This document shows, piece by piece, positions 16,506 through 25,217 of a stretch of DNA of 64,000 bases. The stretch comes from Pyxidicoccus trucidator (GTDB lineage Bacteria; Myxococcota; Myxococcia; Myxococcales; Myxococcaceae), in the NCBI RefSeq assembly GCF_010894435.1, contig NZ_JAAIXZ010000002.1, forward strand, positions 310,001 to 374,000. The letters are read 5' to 3'. The position numbers and the translations under genes are program-made. The notes beneath the pieces were generated by a model, which did not search any database, was not told the origin of the DNA, and saw only the letters and a program-made list of their open reading frames with translations. Numbering within the stretch: position 1 is the first letter of the stretch; each line of letters starts with the position of its first letter.

Positions 16506-16846
16506 GCACTCTTTCCACCCATGTCCTCGACACGCACCGCGGCCGCCCGGCCGCCGGTGTCCCCATCACCCTGGAGCTGCAAGGGCCTGCTGGCACCTGG
16601 AAGGAGCTGGCGCGCGGCATCACCAACGACGACGGGCGCGTGCGCGACTTCCTGCCCCAGGGCGCCCGCGTGGAGACCGGCGTCTACCGCATGGCCTTCG
16701 ACACGGGGGCCTACTTCCGCGCGCAAGGCGAGAAGGGCTTCTACCCCTCCGTGACGGTGGTGTTCGAGCTCACCGCGCCGGACGAGCACTACCACGTCCC
16801 GCTGCTGCTGAGCCCCTTCGGCTACTCCACGTACAGGGGAAGCTGA
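16502..16846 (+). CDS. uraH: 5-hydroxyisourate hydrolase (transthyretin-related)
   Basis: 114 residues, normal length. Signature N-terminal THVLDTHRGRPA (His7), Arg46, His98 in HYHVP, and the C-terminal tetrapeptide YRGS (111-114) that distinguishes HIU hydrolase from vertebrate transthyretin. No signal peptide, so cytoplasmic. It is the last gene of the ureide operon and converges on the receiver gene with only 12 bases between stops. Confidence 0.95.
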   Translation: MSTLSTHVLDTHRGRPAAGVPITLELQGPAGTWKELARGITNDDGRVRDFLPQGARVETGVYRMAFDTGAYFRAQGEKGFYPSVTVVFELTAPDEHYHVPLLLSPFGYSTYRGS

Positions 16847-16858
16847 GCGCGGCCCGGG

Positions 16859-17251
16859 TCAGGGCTTGCCGACGGCCTGGGTGGTGAGGCGGGCGCCCAG
16901 CAGGGTGTGGATTTCCGCGATGAGCACCTGCGGCTTCACCGGCTTGACGAGGTACACGTCCGGCCCGGACTGGGCCGCATCGCCCGCCTCGCGGGGCGGG
17001 TAGCCGCTGACGAAGATGACGGGAATCTGCTGCAGCGTGGGCTCGGCGCGGAACCGGCGGCACAGCTCGTAGCCGTCCATGCCGTCCATGTTCACATCGG
17101 ACAGCAGCACGTCCGGAGGGCTGGCCATCGCGAGCGACAGGCCCGTTTCGCCGTCGGCCGCGGTGGTGCAGTCGAATTCGCCGGACAGCAGGAGACGCAG
17201 CGTCTCCCGCATCGTCCATGAGTTCTCGACGATGAGGACCTTCGGCTTCAC
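16859..17251 (-). CDS. Single-domain response regulator (receiver only)
   Basis: 130 residues from a GTG at 17251 with a GGCGGAAG ribosome site; a longer upstream frame is Pro/Gly-rich and unlikely to be coding. Phosphoacceptor Asp52 (LLSDVNM), Ser82 and Lys103 (LVKP) are present. The acidic pocket near the start reads VEN rather than the usual DD/ED pair, which could change Mg2+ binding. No output domain, so it would act by protein-protein contact, as CheY- or DivK-like proteins do. No histidine kinase lies nearby. Confidence 0.85.
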   Translation of the reverse strand: MKPKVLIVENSWTMRETLRLLLSGEFDCTTAADGETGLSLAMASPPDVLLSDVNMDGMDGYELCRRFRAEPTLQQIPVIFVSGYPPREAGDAAQSGPDVYLVKPVKPQVLIAEIHTLLGARLTTQAVGKP

Positions 17252-17376
17252 GGCGCTTCCGCCCCCGGGGCTGGGGGAGGCGCCAGGTGGGTCCAGCGCT
17301 CCCTCATCCAATCGGTCAGGTCTCCAGCATCCCCGTCCCGCGCATTGGGAGCAAGGGGTCCGCATTGCCCCCAGTC

Positions 17377-17392
17377 GGGGCCTTCGGGCCCC
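17377..17392 (-). terminator. GC hairpin with TTCG loop
   Basis: GGGGCC-TTCG-GGCCCC, a perfect six-base stem capped by a stable UUCG tetraloop. It lies 43 bases downstream of the small acidic gene in the minus direction. No T-run follows, so termination is not certain; a role in the receiver gene's leader is also possible. Confidence 0.4.
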
Positions 17393-17434
17393 ATGGCGCC
17401 CCGCCGCTCGGGGGCCGGGCGGGAAATCGGGGGG

Positions 17435-17698
17435 TTACTCCTCTGGAGGCGGGTTCACCAGCCCGCGCCGGGACACGTCGGAGTCCGGCTCCTCGTCACC
17501 GCGCGCCTCGCGCTCGGGCACCTGCTCCGTCGTCCACTCCTCGCCGCGCTCCACCCGGGCCTCCCAGTCGGTGTCCGAGGTGGGGCTGGCGTCGCGCTCC
17601 TTGCCCAGCTGTCGGGCCGTCTCGGCGGCACCCCGGTCCTGCGCGTCCTCCACCTGCCCCCGGTTGCGCGGCTGAAAGTCCTTTGTGTTGCCCGCCAT
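17435..17698 (-). CDS. Small acidic, hydrophilic hypothetical protein
   Basis: 87 residues with an excellent GGAGG ribosome site 7 bases before the ATG. It is rich in Asp, Glu, Arg and Gln with no hydrophobic core, so probably largely disordered. Phrases such as DFQPRNRGQVEDAQDRGAAE suggest an amphipathic helix in the first third. The composition recalls small stress-associated hydrophilic proteins, but I do not recognise a family. The coding call rests on the ribosome site and sensible codon use. Confidence 0.65.
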   Translation of the reverse strand: MAGNTKDFQPRNRGQVEDAQDRGAAETARQLGKERDASPTSDTDWEARVERGEEWTTEQVPEREARGDEEPDSDVSRRGLVNPPPEE

Positions 17699-17792
17699 GG
17701 TGTCGCCTCCGTGCGCATGCCCTGCCTGCCCGACTGAAGTTCGGAAGCGGCGGCGCGGCGGGCAAGCAAGGCCCGGCCGGCCGGGTGGTGGG

Positions 17793-18464
17793 CTAGCGCC
17801 GCCGGGTGGCGCCCCGCGCCAGCTCCGGGCCGCCGCGCGACAGGTCCTCCACCAGCGGGCCCAGTCCGGCGGTGGGCGTAGCGATGCGGCAGGCCGCGCC
17901 GCCATGGACGAGCCCCACCACCTGCATCCGCGAGTCCACCAGCGGCGCCCCCGAGTCTCCGGGCCGGCCCCGCATCGTGGTGAAGAGGGCGGCCGGCACC
18001 TCCGGCAGCGAGGGGCAGCGGCCCAGCCGCTCCAGCTGGGCCTCCTGTGCGTCGCCGGGCCTGTCGTTCCGGCCGGTGAAGACCAGGGCGTCGCCGGGCG
18101 CGGGCAGCCCGTCCGCCACCTCCAGCGGCCGCACCGGCGCCCGGGCGTCCAGCCGGATGACGGCCACGTCCCGGCCGCGGTCCACGTGCACGTAGGTGCC
18201 TCCGAGCCGCTGTCCGCCCAGGAATGACAGGTGTACCCGCGTGTCATCCGGCCGGACGCAGTGCGCCGCGGTGAGGGCGTGCCGGCCATCCTCCACCACC
18301 ACGCCCGCGCAGTGGCCCGGCTCCAGCGTCACCGTGGCCGCGGCCACGTCATCGACGTCGGGCGGGGTGTCCGCTTCGTCCGGCGCGGGGCCGTCACAGG
18401 CCGCCAGCGTCGCCAGTCCCAGCGCTCCCGCCCATGCCAGCCATCGCCTCGTGCCCGCGCGCAT
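17793..18464 (-). CDS. Trypsin-like serine protease, lipoprotein
   Basis: 223 residues. A basic N-terminus and hydrophobic stretch end in the lipobox LAAC (Cys23), predicting a lipid anchor. The S1 catalytic triad is complete: TAAHC (His68), Asp99 in RDVAVIRL, and GDSGAP (Ser171). The chain is short for an S1 domain but holds both beta-barrels; two cysteine pairs (52/69 and 150/192 regions) could form disulfides. Probably an envelope or periplasmic protease of unknown substrate. Divergent from the kinase-AAA gene, with 260 bases between. Confidence 0.85.
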   Translation of the reverse strand: MRAGTRRWLAWAGALGLATLAACDGPAPDEADTPPDVDDVAAATVTLEPGHCAGVVVEDGRHALTAAHCVRPDDTRVHLSFLGGQRLGGTYVHVDRGRDVAVIRLDARAPVRPLEVADGLPAPGDALVFTGRNDRPGDAQEAQLERLGRCPSLPEVPAALFTTMRGRPGDSGAPLVDSRMQVVGLVHGGAACRIATPTAGLGPLVEDLSRGGPELARGATRRR

Positions 18465-18634
18465 CGTCCGCCTCCCTCACGGGTACACGGCCCCTGGCCG
18501 GCACCCCTGTGGGGAAGGATGTGCACCCGCCCACCGGGCCCTGAGGGAAGGGCCGTCCGGCAGGCGCACGAGCAGGGCACGCTCCGGCTGTCACTTGCCT
18601 GCGCACGTGGGGTGGAGGTCCGCTGTTACCCGTT

Positions 18635-18663
18635 TTGATGACCACTGAACGTGCTCGTACCGT
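18635..18663 (+). promoter_or_regulatory. Candidate promoter for the kinase-AAA gene
   Basis: TTGATG (18635-18640), 17-base spacer, TACCGT (18658-18663), ~60 bases before the GTG start, in the only AT-richer stretch of the 260-base divergent region. The match to a housekeeping promoter is partial. Confidence 0.3.
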
Positions 18664-18724
18664 GGAAACGTGATATTCCATTGACCTCTGGATTCCGCTA
18701 ACCCCCGGGTCCCACCGCACCTCC

Positions 18725-21700
18725 GTGAGCGACGAGGAGAAGACAACCGTCCTGGACGAGCGCAGCCGTCCTCCAAGTAGCTGGGGGGACCGCATCCGCA
18801 CGCCCATCACCCTCCCGGGGGCGCGCGCCGGGGAGCGCCGCTCACTGGACGTGGGCATGGTGGTGACGGGGCGCTACCAGGTGGAGGGCCTGCTGGGTGA
18901 GGGTGGCATGGGCCGCATCTGGCTGGCGTCGGACCTGCACGAGAAGCGCCGCGTGGCGCTCAAGGAGATGCAGGTCCCCGCGGGCCTGACGGCGGGGAAG
19001 ACGGAGGAGCTGGTGCTGATGTTCCGGCATGAGTTCTTCGCGATGAAGAAGCTGCAACACCCCGGCACGCTGAAGGTCTTCGACTGGGGCATGACGGAGG
19101 CCGGCAACCGCTTCATCACCATGGAGGTGGTGGACGGGAAGGACCTGAGCACGCTGGCGCGCGACGAGCCGCTGGACACGCGCACGCTGTACCGGGTGCT
19201 CATCCAGATGGCGCAGGTGCTGGCCTTCCTGCACTCGCGGCTGTACGTGCACTGCGACATCAAGGCCAGCAACGTGCGCATCACCCGCTCCGGCGCGGTG
19301 AAGCTGATGGACTTCGGGGTGATGCACCAGCTGGGCACGCCCAGCCCCGGCCGCCTCAAGGGCACGCTGGAGTACCTGGCTCCAGAGTGGCAGCGCGGCG
19401 CCAGCATCGACGGGCGCGCGGACCTGTACTCGTTGGGGGTGATGGCCTACTACCTCGTCACGCGCCGGCTGCCCTTCAAGCGCAACACCCCGGCGGCGCT
19501 GCTGGCGGACCACCTGACGCGCCCGCCGCCGCGGCCCTCCACGATTTGCCCCGTGGAGCCGCAGCTGGAGGAGCTCATCCTCCTGCTGCTGGCGAAGGAC
19601 CCGCGCGAGCGCTTCCAGGACGCAGGGGAGCTGCTGGAGGCGCTGTGCCACGCCAGCGGCGAGCCGCTGCCGGAGGAGACGCTGTCGGCGCGCGCCAGCT
19701 ACCTGCACGTGCCGGAGGTGGTGGGGCGCGGCGCGGAGCTCGAGGCGCTGATGAACGGGCTGGCCGAGGCGGACTGGGGCCAGTCGCACGCGGTGCTCAT
19801 CGGCGCGCCGGCGGGCGTGGGCAAGACGCGGCTGCTCCAGGAGTTCGAGCTGCAGGCGAAGCTGGCGGAGCTGCCCTTCGGCCGGGGGCAGTGCCGGGCC
19901 GAGGGACAGGCGCCGCTGATGCCGATTGCCCAGGCGCTGCGCTGCCTGATTCCGCACACGCCGGTGGACATGATGGAGCGGCTGTCGCCGAAGCTGGTGC
20001 GGCTGCTGCCGGGGTTGGTGGCGACGGAGCCGGGTGCGGCGCCCCACGGGGTGCCGCCAGCGGTGGGCGAGGAGAAGCTGGCCTTCTTCGGCGCGCTGGC
20101 GGAGTGGGTGCAGGCGCTGGGGCGCCAGATGACGCTGGTGCTGTGCTTCGAAGACTTGCAGTGGGCGGACAGCGCCACGCTGGAGGTGCTCAACGTGCTC
20201 ATCCGCACGCTGCACGGCACGCGCGGCATGGTGGTGGGCACGTTCCGCTCCGGCGAGCTGAGCCGGCTGAGCCTGGCCTTCCAGACGGTGGACGAGAAGC
20301 TCACCACGCGCATGGACCTGGACCCGCTGGCCGTGGACCACGTGCGCACGCTGGTGGAGCTGGCCCTGCCGGGGCTGTCGGTGCCCGAGGGCTTCGTGGC
20401 GCGGCTGCACGCCACCACGGGCGGCAATGCCTTCTTCGCCACCGAGTGCCTGCGCGCGCTGGTGGAGGCGAATGCGCTGACGCGCGTGGGGGGCCGGTGG
20501 AACGCGGAGGCGGGGCTGGACACGCGGCCCCTGCCGGCCAGCATCCAGGACGCGGTGCTGGCGCGCCTGGCCACCGCCCCGCCGGAGCAGGTGGCGCTGC
20601 TGCGCAGGCTGGCGCCCGCGGGACGCAGCCTGGACCTGCCCATGGTGCGCGCGCTGGCGGACCTGCCCGAGGTGGACCTGTTCGCGGTGCTGGACGCCAT
20701 CGTCGAGCGGCAGTTCCTCCAGGAGGTGGAGGGGCGCTACGTCTTCACGCACGACACCGTGCACCAGGCCGTCTACGACAGCACGCCGGAGGCCGAGCGG
20801 CGGGTGGCGCACGGGCAGGTGGCGCTGGCGCTCCAGACGCTGCACACGCAGCGGCCGGACCTGTCGCGCACGGTGGGCTGGCACTACCTGCGCTCGTCGG
20901 AGCCGGAGCTGGCCATCGGCCCGCTGCTGGACGCGGGCCGCGCCGCGATTGAGGCCCAGGCGCTGCTGGAGGCGACGCTGCTCCTGAAGGAGGCGGCGGC
21001 GCTGCTGGAGGCCGCGCCGGACTTCCCGGGGCGCGACAGGCTGCTGCTGCGCATCTGGGTGACGATGGTGGAGGTGGGCTACTCCAGCGACCCGCCCACG
21101 TCGCTGGCCTTCGCGGAGAAGCTCTTCGCGCACTGGGAAGCCACGGTGGACCTGGCGGAGGGGCGGCGGCAGGCGCTGGAGGCGCTGGAGTCCGCGTGCG
21201 CCGCGCCGGAGGTGGACCGGCCCGCGCGGCTGCGAGAGCTGTTCCGCGAGCGCGAGGCGGATGCGTACGCTTCTCCCGCGGACACCTTCTGGAAGCAGGC
21301 GGAGCTGCAAATCCTCCAGGGCATGGCGCTGGCCATCGTCGGGCGGACGGAGGCGCTGTCGACGCTGCTGAAGCGCGTGGAGGCCGAGCAGCCGGAGGTG
21401 TCTCCGTACCGGGCGGGGACGCTGCTGTCGCCCGCGGTGCTCTGCGCGTACACGGGCCGCTTCGCGGGCGTGCTGGAGACGCAGTACGAGCAGCTGGCGC
21501 GGCTGCGCGGGCTGCGCGAGGCCATGGGCCGGCTCCCCAAGCGCCTGGCGTGGGCGCTGGGCATGGGCGGCTACATGATGAACATGAACCTGGCGCTGCG
21601 CGGCGAGCCGCTGGACGTGCAGGCCACGCGCGACGGGTACGCGGTGGCGGAGGCCCACGGCTTCACCGACGTGCGGGCGTTCCACCTGTTCTCGGTGGTG

Positions 21701-22447
21701 ACGCGCGCGGCCTTCACCGGCGATGGCGCGTCCTTCGTCCCCGCCTTCACGGAGAAGACGGACCTGGTGCGGCGGCTGGGCAACCCCCGGCTGATGGAGC
21801 GCAACCTGGCCATCTTCACGCCGCCCTACTACCTGGAGCGCGGCGAGCACGAGCACGTGGCGGCGGTGGTGGCTCGCGCGGAGACGCTGGCGCAGGTGCT
21901 GCCCGGAGACAGATGGCTGCAGTGCCACGTGCAGGTGTACCAGGCGTGCCGGGACGTGCTCTTCGAGGACGCGGCGGCGGCGCGGCAGTCGCTGCCGAAG
22001 GCGCTGGCGGCGTCGCGCGAGGGCGGCCTGCGCATGGAGACGCTCCTGCGCGTGTACCAGTCGCGGTTCGAGCGGGAGCAGGGAAACCTCCTGGCGGCGG
22101 CGGAGGCCGCCGAGGCCGCGCTCACACGGGCGCTGGACCCGGTGCTGGCCAACCCGTGGGATGAAATCATCGCCCGCCGGGCCCTGGCGGCGCTGCAGCC
22201 CGGGGCCGAGGGCACCGCGCACCTGCGGCGCGCGCTGGCGCTGGCGGAGCTGACGGGGAACGTGTTGCAGATGGGGCTGGTGCGCCTGTCCCTCGCGGAG
22301 CGCGAGCCCTTGAGCGAGGCCGCGGTGGCGGAACTGGCGGCGGCCGAGGCGCTCTTCACCGAGGCGCGCGCCACCAGCCTGCTGTCGCTGACGAGCTCCC
22401 TGCGCGGCGCCCTGCAGCGGCGCGCGGGTGTCCGTCAGAGCGCGTGA
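18725..22447 (+). CDS. Ser/Thr protein kinase fused to AAA ATPase and helical repeat region (PknK-like)
   Basis: 1240 residues from a GTG. The kinase domain (about 50-310) has GEGGMG (59-63), Lys80 (VALKEM), catalytic loop HCDIKASN (Asp178) and DFG (196-198). The usual HRD arginine is Cys177, making it a non-RD kinase that should not need activation-loop phosphorylation in the usual way. An AAA16-type ATPase follows, beginning at GRGAELEAL (~334) with Walker A GAPAGVGKT (360-368) and Walker B LVLCFED (471-477). The remaining ~650 residues are Ala/Leu/Glu-rich helical repeats, likely TPR-like. There is no DNA-binding domain at the C-terminus, unlike MalT/LAL regulators, so output is probably phosphorylation or scaffolding. 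Confidence 0.92.
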   Translation: MSDEEKTTVLDERSRPPSSWGDRIRTPITLPGARAGERRSLDVGMVVTGRYQVEGLLGEGGMGRIWLASDLHEKRRVALKEMQVPAGLTAGKTEELVLMFRHEFFAMKKLQHPGTLKVFDWGMTEAGNRFITMEVVDGKDLSTLARDEPLDTRTLYRVLIQMAQVLAFLHSRLYVHCDIKASNVRITRSGAVKLMDFGVMHQLGTPSPGRLKGTLEYLAPEWQRGASIDGRADLYSLGVMAYYLVTRRLPFKRNTPAALLADHLTRPPPRPSTICPVEPQLEELILLLLAKDPRERFQDAGELLEALCHASGEPLPEETLSARASYLHVPEVVGRGAELEALMNGLAEADWGQSHAVLIGAPAGVGKTRLLQEFELQAKLAELPFGRGQCRAEGQAPLMPIAQALRCLIPHTPVDMMERLSPKLVRLLPGLVATEPGAAPHGVPPAVGEEKLAFFGALAEWVQALGRQMTLVLCFEDLQWADSATLEVLNVLIRTLHGTRGMVVGTFRSGELSRLSLAFQTVDEKLTTRMDLDPLAVDHVRTLVELALPGLSVPEGFVARLHATTGGNAFFATECLRALVEANALTRVGGRWNAEAGLDTRPLPASIQDAVLARLATAPPEQVALLRRLAPAGRSLDLPMVRALADLPEVDLFAVLDAIVERQFLQEVEGRYVFTHDTVHQAVYDSTPEAERRVAHGQVALALQTLHTQRPDLSRTVGWHYLRSSEPELAIGPLLDAGRAAIEAQALLEATLLLKEAAALLEAAPDFPGRDRLLLRIWVTMVEVGYSSDPPTSLAFAEKLFAHWEATVDLAEGRRQALEALESACAAPEVDRPARLRELFREREADAYASPADTFWKQAELQILQGMALAIVGRTEALSTLLKRVEAEQPEVSPYRAGTLLSPAVLCAYTGRFAGVLETQYEQLARLRGLREAMGRLPKRLAWALGMGGYMMNMNLALRGEPLDVQATRDGYAVAEAHGFTDVRAFHLFSVVTRAAFTGDGASFVPAFTEKTDLVRRLGNPRLMERNLAIFTPPYYLERGEHEHVAAVVARAETLAQVLPGDRWLQCHVQVYQACRDVLFEDAAAARQSLPKALAASREGGLRMETLLRVYQSRFEREQGNLLAAAEAAEAALTRALDPVLANPWDEIIARRALAALQPGAEGTAHLRRALALAELTGNVLQMGLVRLSLAEREPLSEAAVAELAAAEALFTEARATSLLSLTSSLRGALQRRAGVRQSA

Positions 22448-22507
22448 GGCTGAGCGGCCTCGCCGCCTGACTCCGCCGCCTTGGAGTGGACGCGGTAGAG
22501 TCCCCGC

Positions 22508-23164
22508 ATGGCCCGAGCCCCCCTCCGCTTCTGCCTGGACTACCTGTCCCCCTACGCCTACCTCGCGTGGACGCGCATGCCCGCCCTCGCCGCACGCCAT
22601 GGCCGCGCCGTGGAGCCCGTGCCCGTGCTGCTTGCGGGCCTGCTCAACGCGCTCGGCAGCGTGGGGCCGGCGGAGATTCCGCCCAAGCGCGTCTACGTCT
22701 TCAAGCACACGTGCCGCATCGCCCATGAGTTCGGCGTGCCGCTGGTGCCGCCGCCGTCCCACCCGTTCAACCCGTTGCTCGCGCTGCGGGTGACGGCCGC
22801 GGTGGAGGACCTGGAGGCCCGGGGCCGGCTGGTGTCCGCCCTCTTCACCTCCGTCTGGGGCGGCGGGAAGGGCGTGGAGACACCCGAGGCGGTGGCCGCC
22901 GCCATCCAGTCCGCCGGGCTCGAGGCCCCGGCGCTGCTCGCCGCCGCCCAGACGCCCGAGGTCAAGGACCGCGTTCGCCGCAACACCGAGGAGGCGCTCG
23001 CCGCGGGAGCCTTTGGCGTGCCCAGCATCCTCGCGGACGGGGAGCTGTTCTTCGGCGTGGACTCGCTGGGCCACCTGGAGCAGTTCCTGCGTGGCGAGGA
23101 CCCCCTCTCCCAGGTGGACCTCGAGCGCTGGCGAGACCTGCCCGCCTCCGCGTCCCGGCGCTGA
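22508..23164 (+). CDS. DsbA-fold 2-hydroxychromene-2-carboxylate isomerase-like protein
   Basis: 218 residues. The N-terminal DYLSPYAYLAW (11-21) carries the serine (Ser14) that replaces the CxxC motif in HCCA isomerases and kappa-class GSTs, and AFGVPSILADGE provides the cis-proline loop. The reaction is glutathione-dependent cis-trans isomerisation in naphthalene-type degradation in characterised members. No other aromatic-degradation gene is nearby, so the real substrate is unknown. Confidence 0.85.
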   Translation: MARAPLRFCLDYLSPYAYLAWTRMPALAARHGRAVEPVPVLLAGLLNALGSVGPAEIPPKRVYVFKHTCRIAHEFGVPLVPPPSHPFNPLLALRVTAAVEDLEARGRLVSALFTSVWGGGKGVETPEAVAAAIQSAGLEAPALLAAAQTPEVKDRVRRNTEEALAAGAFGVPSILADGELFFGVDSLGHLEQFLRGEDPLSQVDLERWRDLPASASRR

Positions 23165-23297
23165 AGCGGGCGCACGGAGCCGCCGCTTTCCGCTAGGGTG
23201 CCCGGACCATGGTCTCCCGTGGCCCCGCCCTGACGCTCACGCAGAAGGTCCTCGCGCACCCTGCGCGGGGGCTGGCGCGACCCGAGGTCCTCCCCGC

Positions 23298-23945
23298 ATG
23301 AACCTCCTCGTCGAGCTGGGCGTCGCCGTCGGCGGCCTGGTGCTCGCCATCGTCCTGCTGTCGCTCAACCTCTGGCGCGCCATCCTCTTCCTCTTCCCCG
23401 CCAGCGTCCGCGTGGAGCCCGAGGCCCCCGCCGACCAGATGGACCTTCCGCTGGAGCTGGGGCCCATGGCCACCCAGCTCCAGGCGCTCGGCTTCGTGCC
23501 GCTCGGCAGTCACGAGGAGAAGCCCCGTCTCCAGCGCGCCACGCGCTCCTACGACTGGGCCCACCCTGGCGAGCGCGTCTTCGCCACGCTCCACCTGGGC
23601 CAGGACGATGCGCCCCGGCTGTACCTCCTCACCCCGGTGGCCCCCCAGGGCTTCGTCATCACCGCGGGCTACCGGCGCCCCGCGCTGGAGGTGCCCGGCG
23701 TCTACCGGTCCGGTTCACTGGACGACGCTTCGCCGGAGCGGCTGCTGCGCGCCCACCTGCGCCGCCTGGAGGGCTTCACCCCCACGGGTGACTTCACCTG
23801 GGAAGGTCGCGTGGCGGCCGGGCGTTCCTGGTACCAGGGGCTCGGCCGCAAGGAGATTCGGCGGCAGAACCTGCAAGGGTTGTTGTGGACCGTCATGGCC
23901 CTGGCCATCGTCGCCAGTGCCTTCCTGGGTCGGCGGGTGCCCTGA
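23298..23945 (+). CDS. Hypothetical membrane protein with central soluble domain
   Basis: 215 residues from the ATG at 23298. A transmembrane helix lies at about 5-33, a soluble domain at about 45-185, and a second transmembrane helix at about 194-211, after which only a few residues remain. The soluble part has alternating beta-strand character (SYDWAHPGERVFATLHLG, LYLLTPVAPQGFVITAGYRRP) and a tryptophan/tyrosine-rich end. No family recognised. It stands between the isomerase and thiolase genes in the same orientation with ~75-130-base gaps. Confidence 0.7.
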   Translation: MNLLVELGVAVGGLVLAIVLLSLNLWRAILFLFPASVRVEPEAPADQMDLPLELGPMATQLQALGFVPLGSHEEKPRLQRATRSYDWAHPGERVFATLHLGQDDAPRLYLLTPVAPQGFVITAGYRRPALEVPGVYRSGSLDDASPERLLRAHLRRLEGFTPTGDFTWEGRVAAGRSWYQGLGRKEIRRQNLQGLLWTVMALAIVASAFLGRRVP

Positions 23946-24020
23946 CGACCCCGCCCCACACCTCACGACGTCACGGCGTGCGTGCACCGCGCGCGGGTTG
24001 AGAGTAGGTAGACGACCACC

Positions 24021-25217
24021 ATGAAGAGCGTGTCCAAGACCGAGGAGATCTACTTCCTGTCCGGCAAGCGCACCCCGTTCGGTACCTACGGGGGCAGCCT
24101 GAAGGACCTCAGCGCCACCGACCTCGCCGTGGAGTCGGCGAAGGCCGCCCTCGCCCAGGCGAAGGTGTCTCCGGAAGACGTCCAGCACGTCGTGTACGGG
24201 AACGTGGTGCAGACCAGCTCGGATGCCATCTACCTGCCGCGCCACGTGGGCCTGCGCACCGGCGTGCCCGTCCCCGTGCCCGCCCTGGGAGTCAACCGGC
24301 TGTGTGGCTCCGGCTTCCAGGCGTTCGTCACCGCGGCGGAGATGATGCTGACCGACCAGGCGAGCTGCGTGCTGGCTGGCGGCACGGAGTCCATGAGCCA
24401 GGCGCCCCACGTCATCCGCGGCGCCCGCTGGGGCCTGCCGCTGGGCAAGGGCGGCTTGGAGGACATGCTCTGGACGGCCCTCACCGACAGCTACACCGGC
24501 CAGGCCATGGCGCTCACCGCCGAGCAGCTCGCGGTGGACTACGCCCTCACGCAGGAGCACGTGGACGAGTACGCCGTCCTCACCCAGAAGCGCTTCGCCG
24601 CCGCGCAGGAGGCGGGCCGCTTCAACGACGAGATTTCCCCCGTCACCCTCAAGGGGAAGAAGGGCGACACCGTCGTCTCCCGCGACGAGCACAACCGTCC
24701 GGAGACCACGGTGGAGGGGCTGCGCAAGCTGCCCAAGGTCTTCAAGAAGGACGGCGTGGTGCACGCGGGCGCGGCCAGCGGCATCTGCGACGGCGCGGGC
24801 TCCATGGTGATGGCCACGCGGAGCTTCGTGGAGAAGCACGGGCTGAAGCCCATTGCCCGGCTGGTCAACTGGGGCATCTCCGGGTGCGACCCGAAAATCA
24901 TGGGCATCGGCCCCGCGCCGGCCATCCGCCGGCTGCTGGAGCGCGCGCAGTGCCAGCTGTCCGACGTGGACCTCTTCGAGGTCAACGAGGCCTTCGCGCC
25001 GCAGTACCTCGCGGTGGAGAAGGAGCTGGGCCTGCCGCGTGACAGGACGAACGTCAATGGCGGCGCCATCGCCGTGGGCCACCCGCTGGGAGCCTCGGGG
25101 GCTCGCATCACCACCACGCTGGTGTACGAGCTGAAGCGTCGCGGCGCTCGCTATGGTATCGGGTCTGCCTGCATCGGTGGCGGCCAGGGCATCGCGGTGC
25201 TGGTCGAGGCACTCTGA
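24021..25217 (+). CDS. Thiolase (acetyl-CoA acetyltransferase)
   Basis: 398 residues, full length for a thiolase. Acyl-enzyme cysteine Cys95 in NRLCGSGFQ, His354 in GHPLGASGAR, and Cys384 in CIGGGQG. Condenses two acetyl-CoA or cleaves 3-ketoacyl-CoA; biosynthetic versus degradative type cannot be decided from sequence reading. The stop overlaps the next small gene by one base (TGATG). Cytoplasmic. Confidence 0.95.
   Translation: MKSVSKTEEIYFLSGKRTPFGTYGGSLKDLSATDLAVESAKAALAQAKVSPEDVQHVVYGNVVQTSSDAIYLPRHVGLRTGVPVPVPALGVNRLCGSGFQAFVTAAEMMLTDQASCVLAGGTESMSQAPHVIRGARWGLPLGKGGLEDMLWTALTDSYTGQAMALTAEQLAVDYALTQEHVDEYAVLTQKRFAAAQEAGRFNDEISPVTLKGKKGDTVVSRDEHNRPETTVEGLRKLPKVFKKDGVVHAGAASGICDGAGSMVMATRSFVEKHGLKPIARLVNWGISGCDPKIMGIGPAPAIRRLLERAQCQLSDVDLFEVNEAFAPQYLAVEKELGLPRDRTNVNGGAIAVGHPLGASGARITTTLVYELKRRGARYGIGSACIGGGQGIAVLVEAL

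Noticed and set aside
18842..23074. A 1410-residue open frame on the minus strand opposite the kinase-AAA gene
   Set aside because: Arg/His/Gln/Ala-rich shadow frame produced by GC3 bias; the plus strand encodes clear kinase and ATPase motifs.
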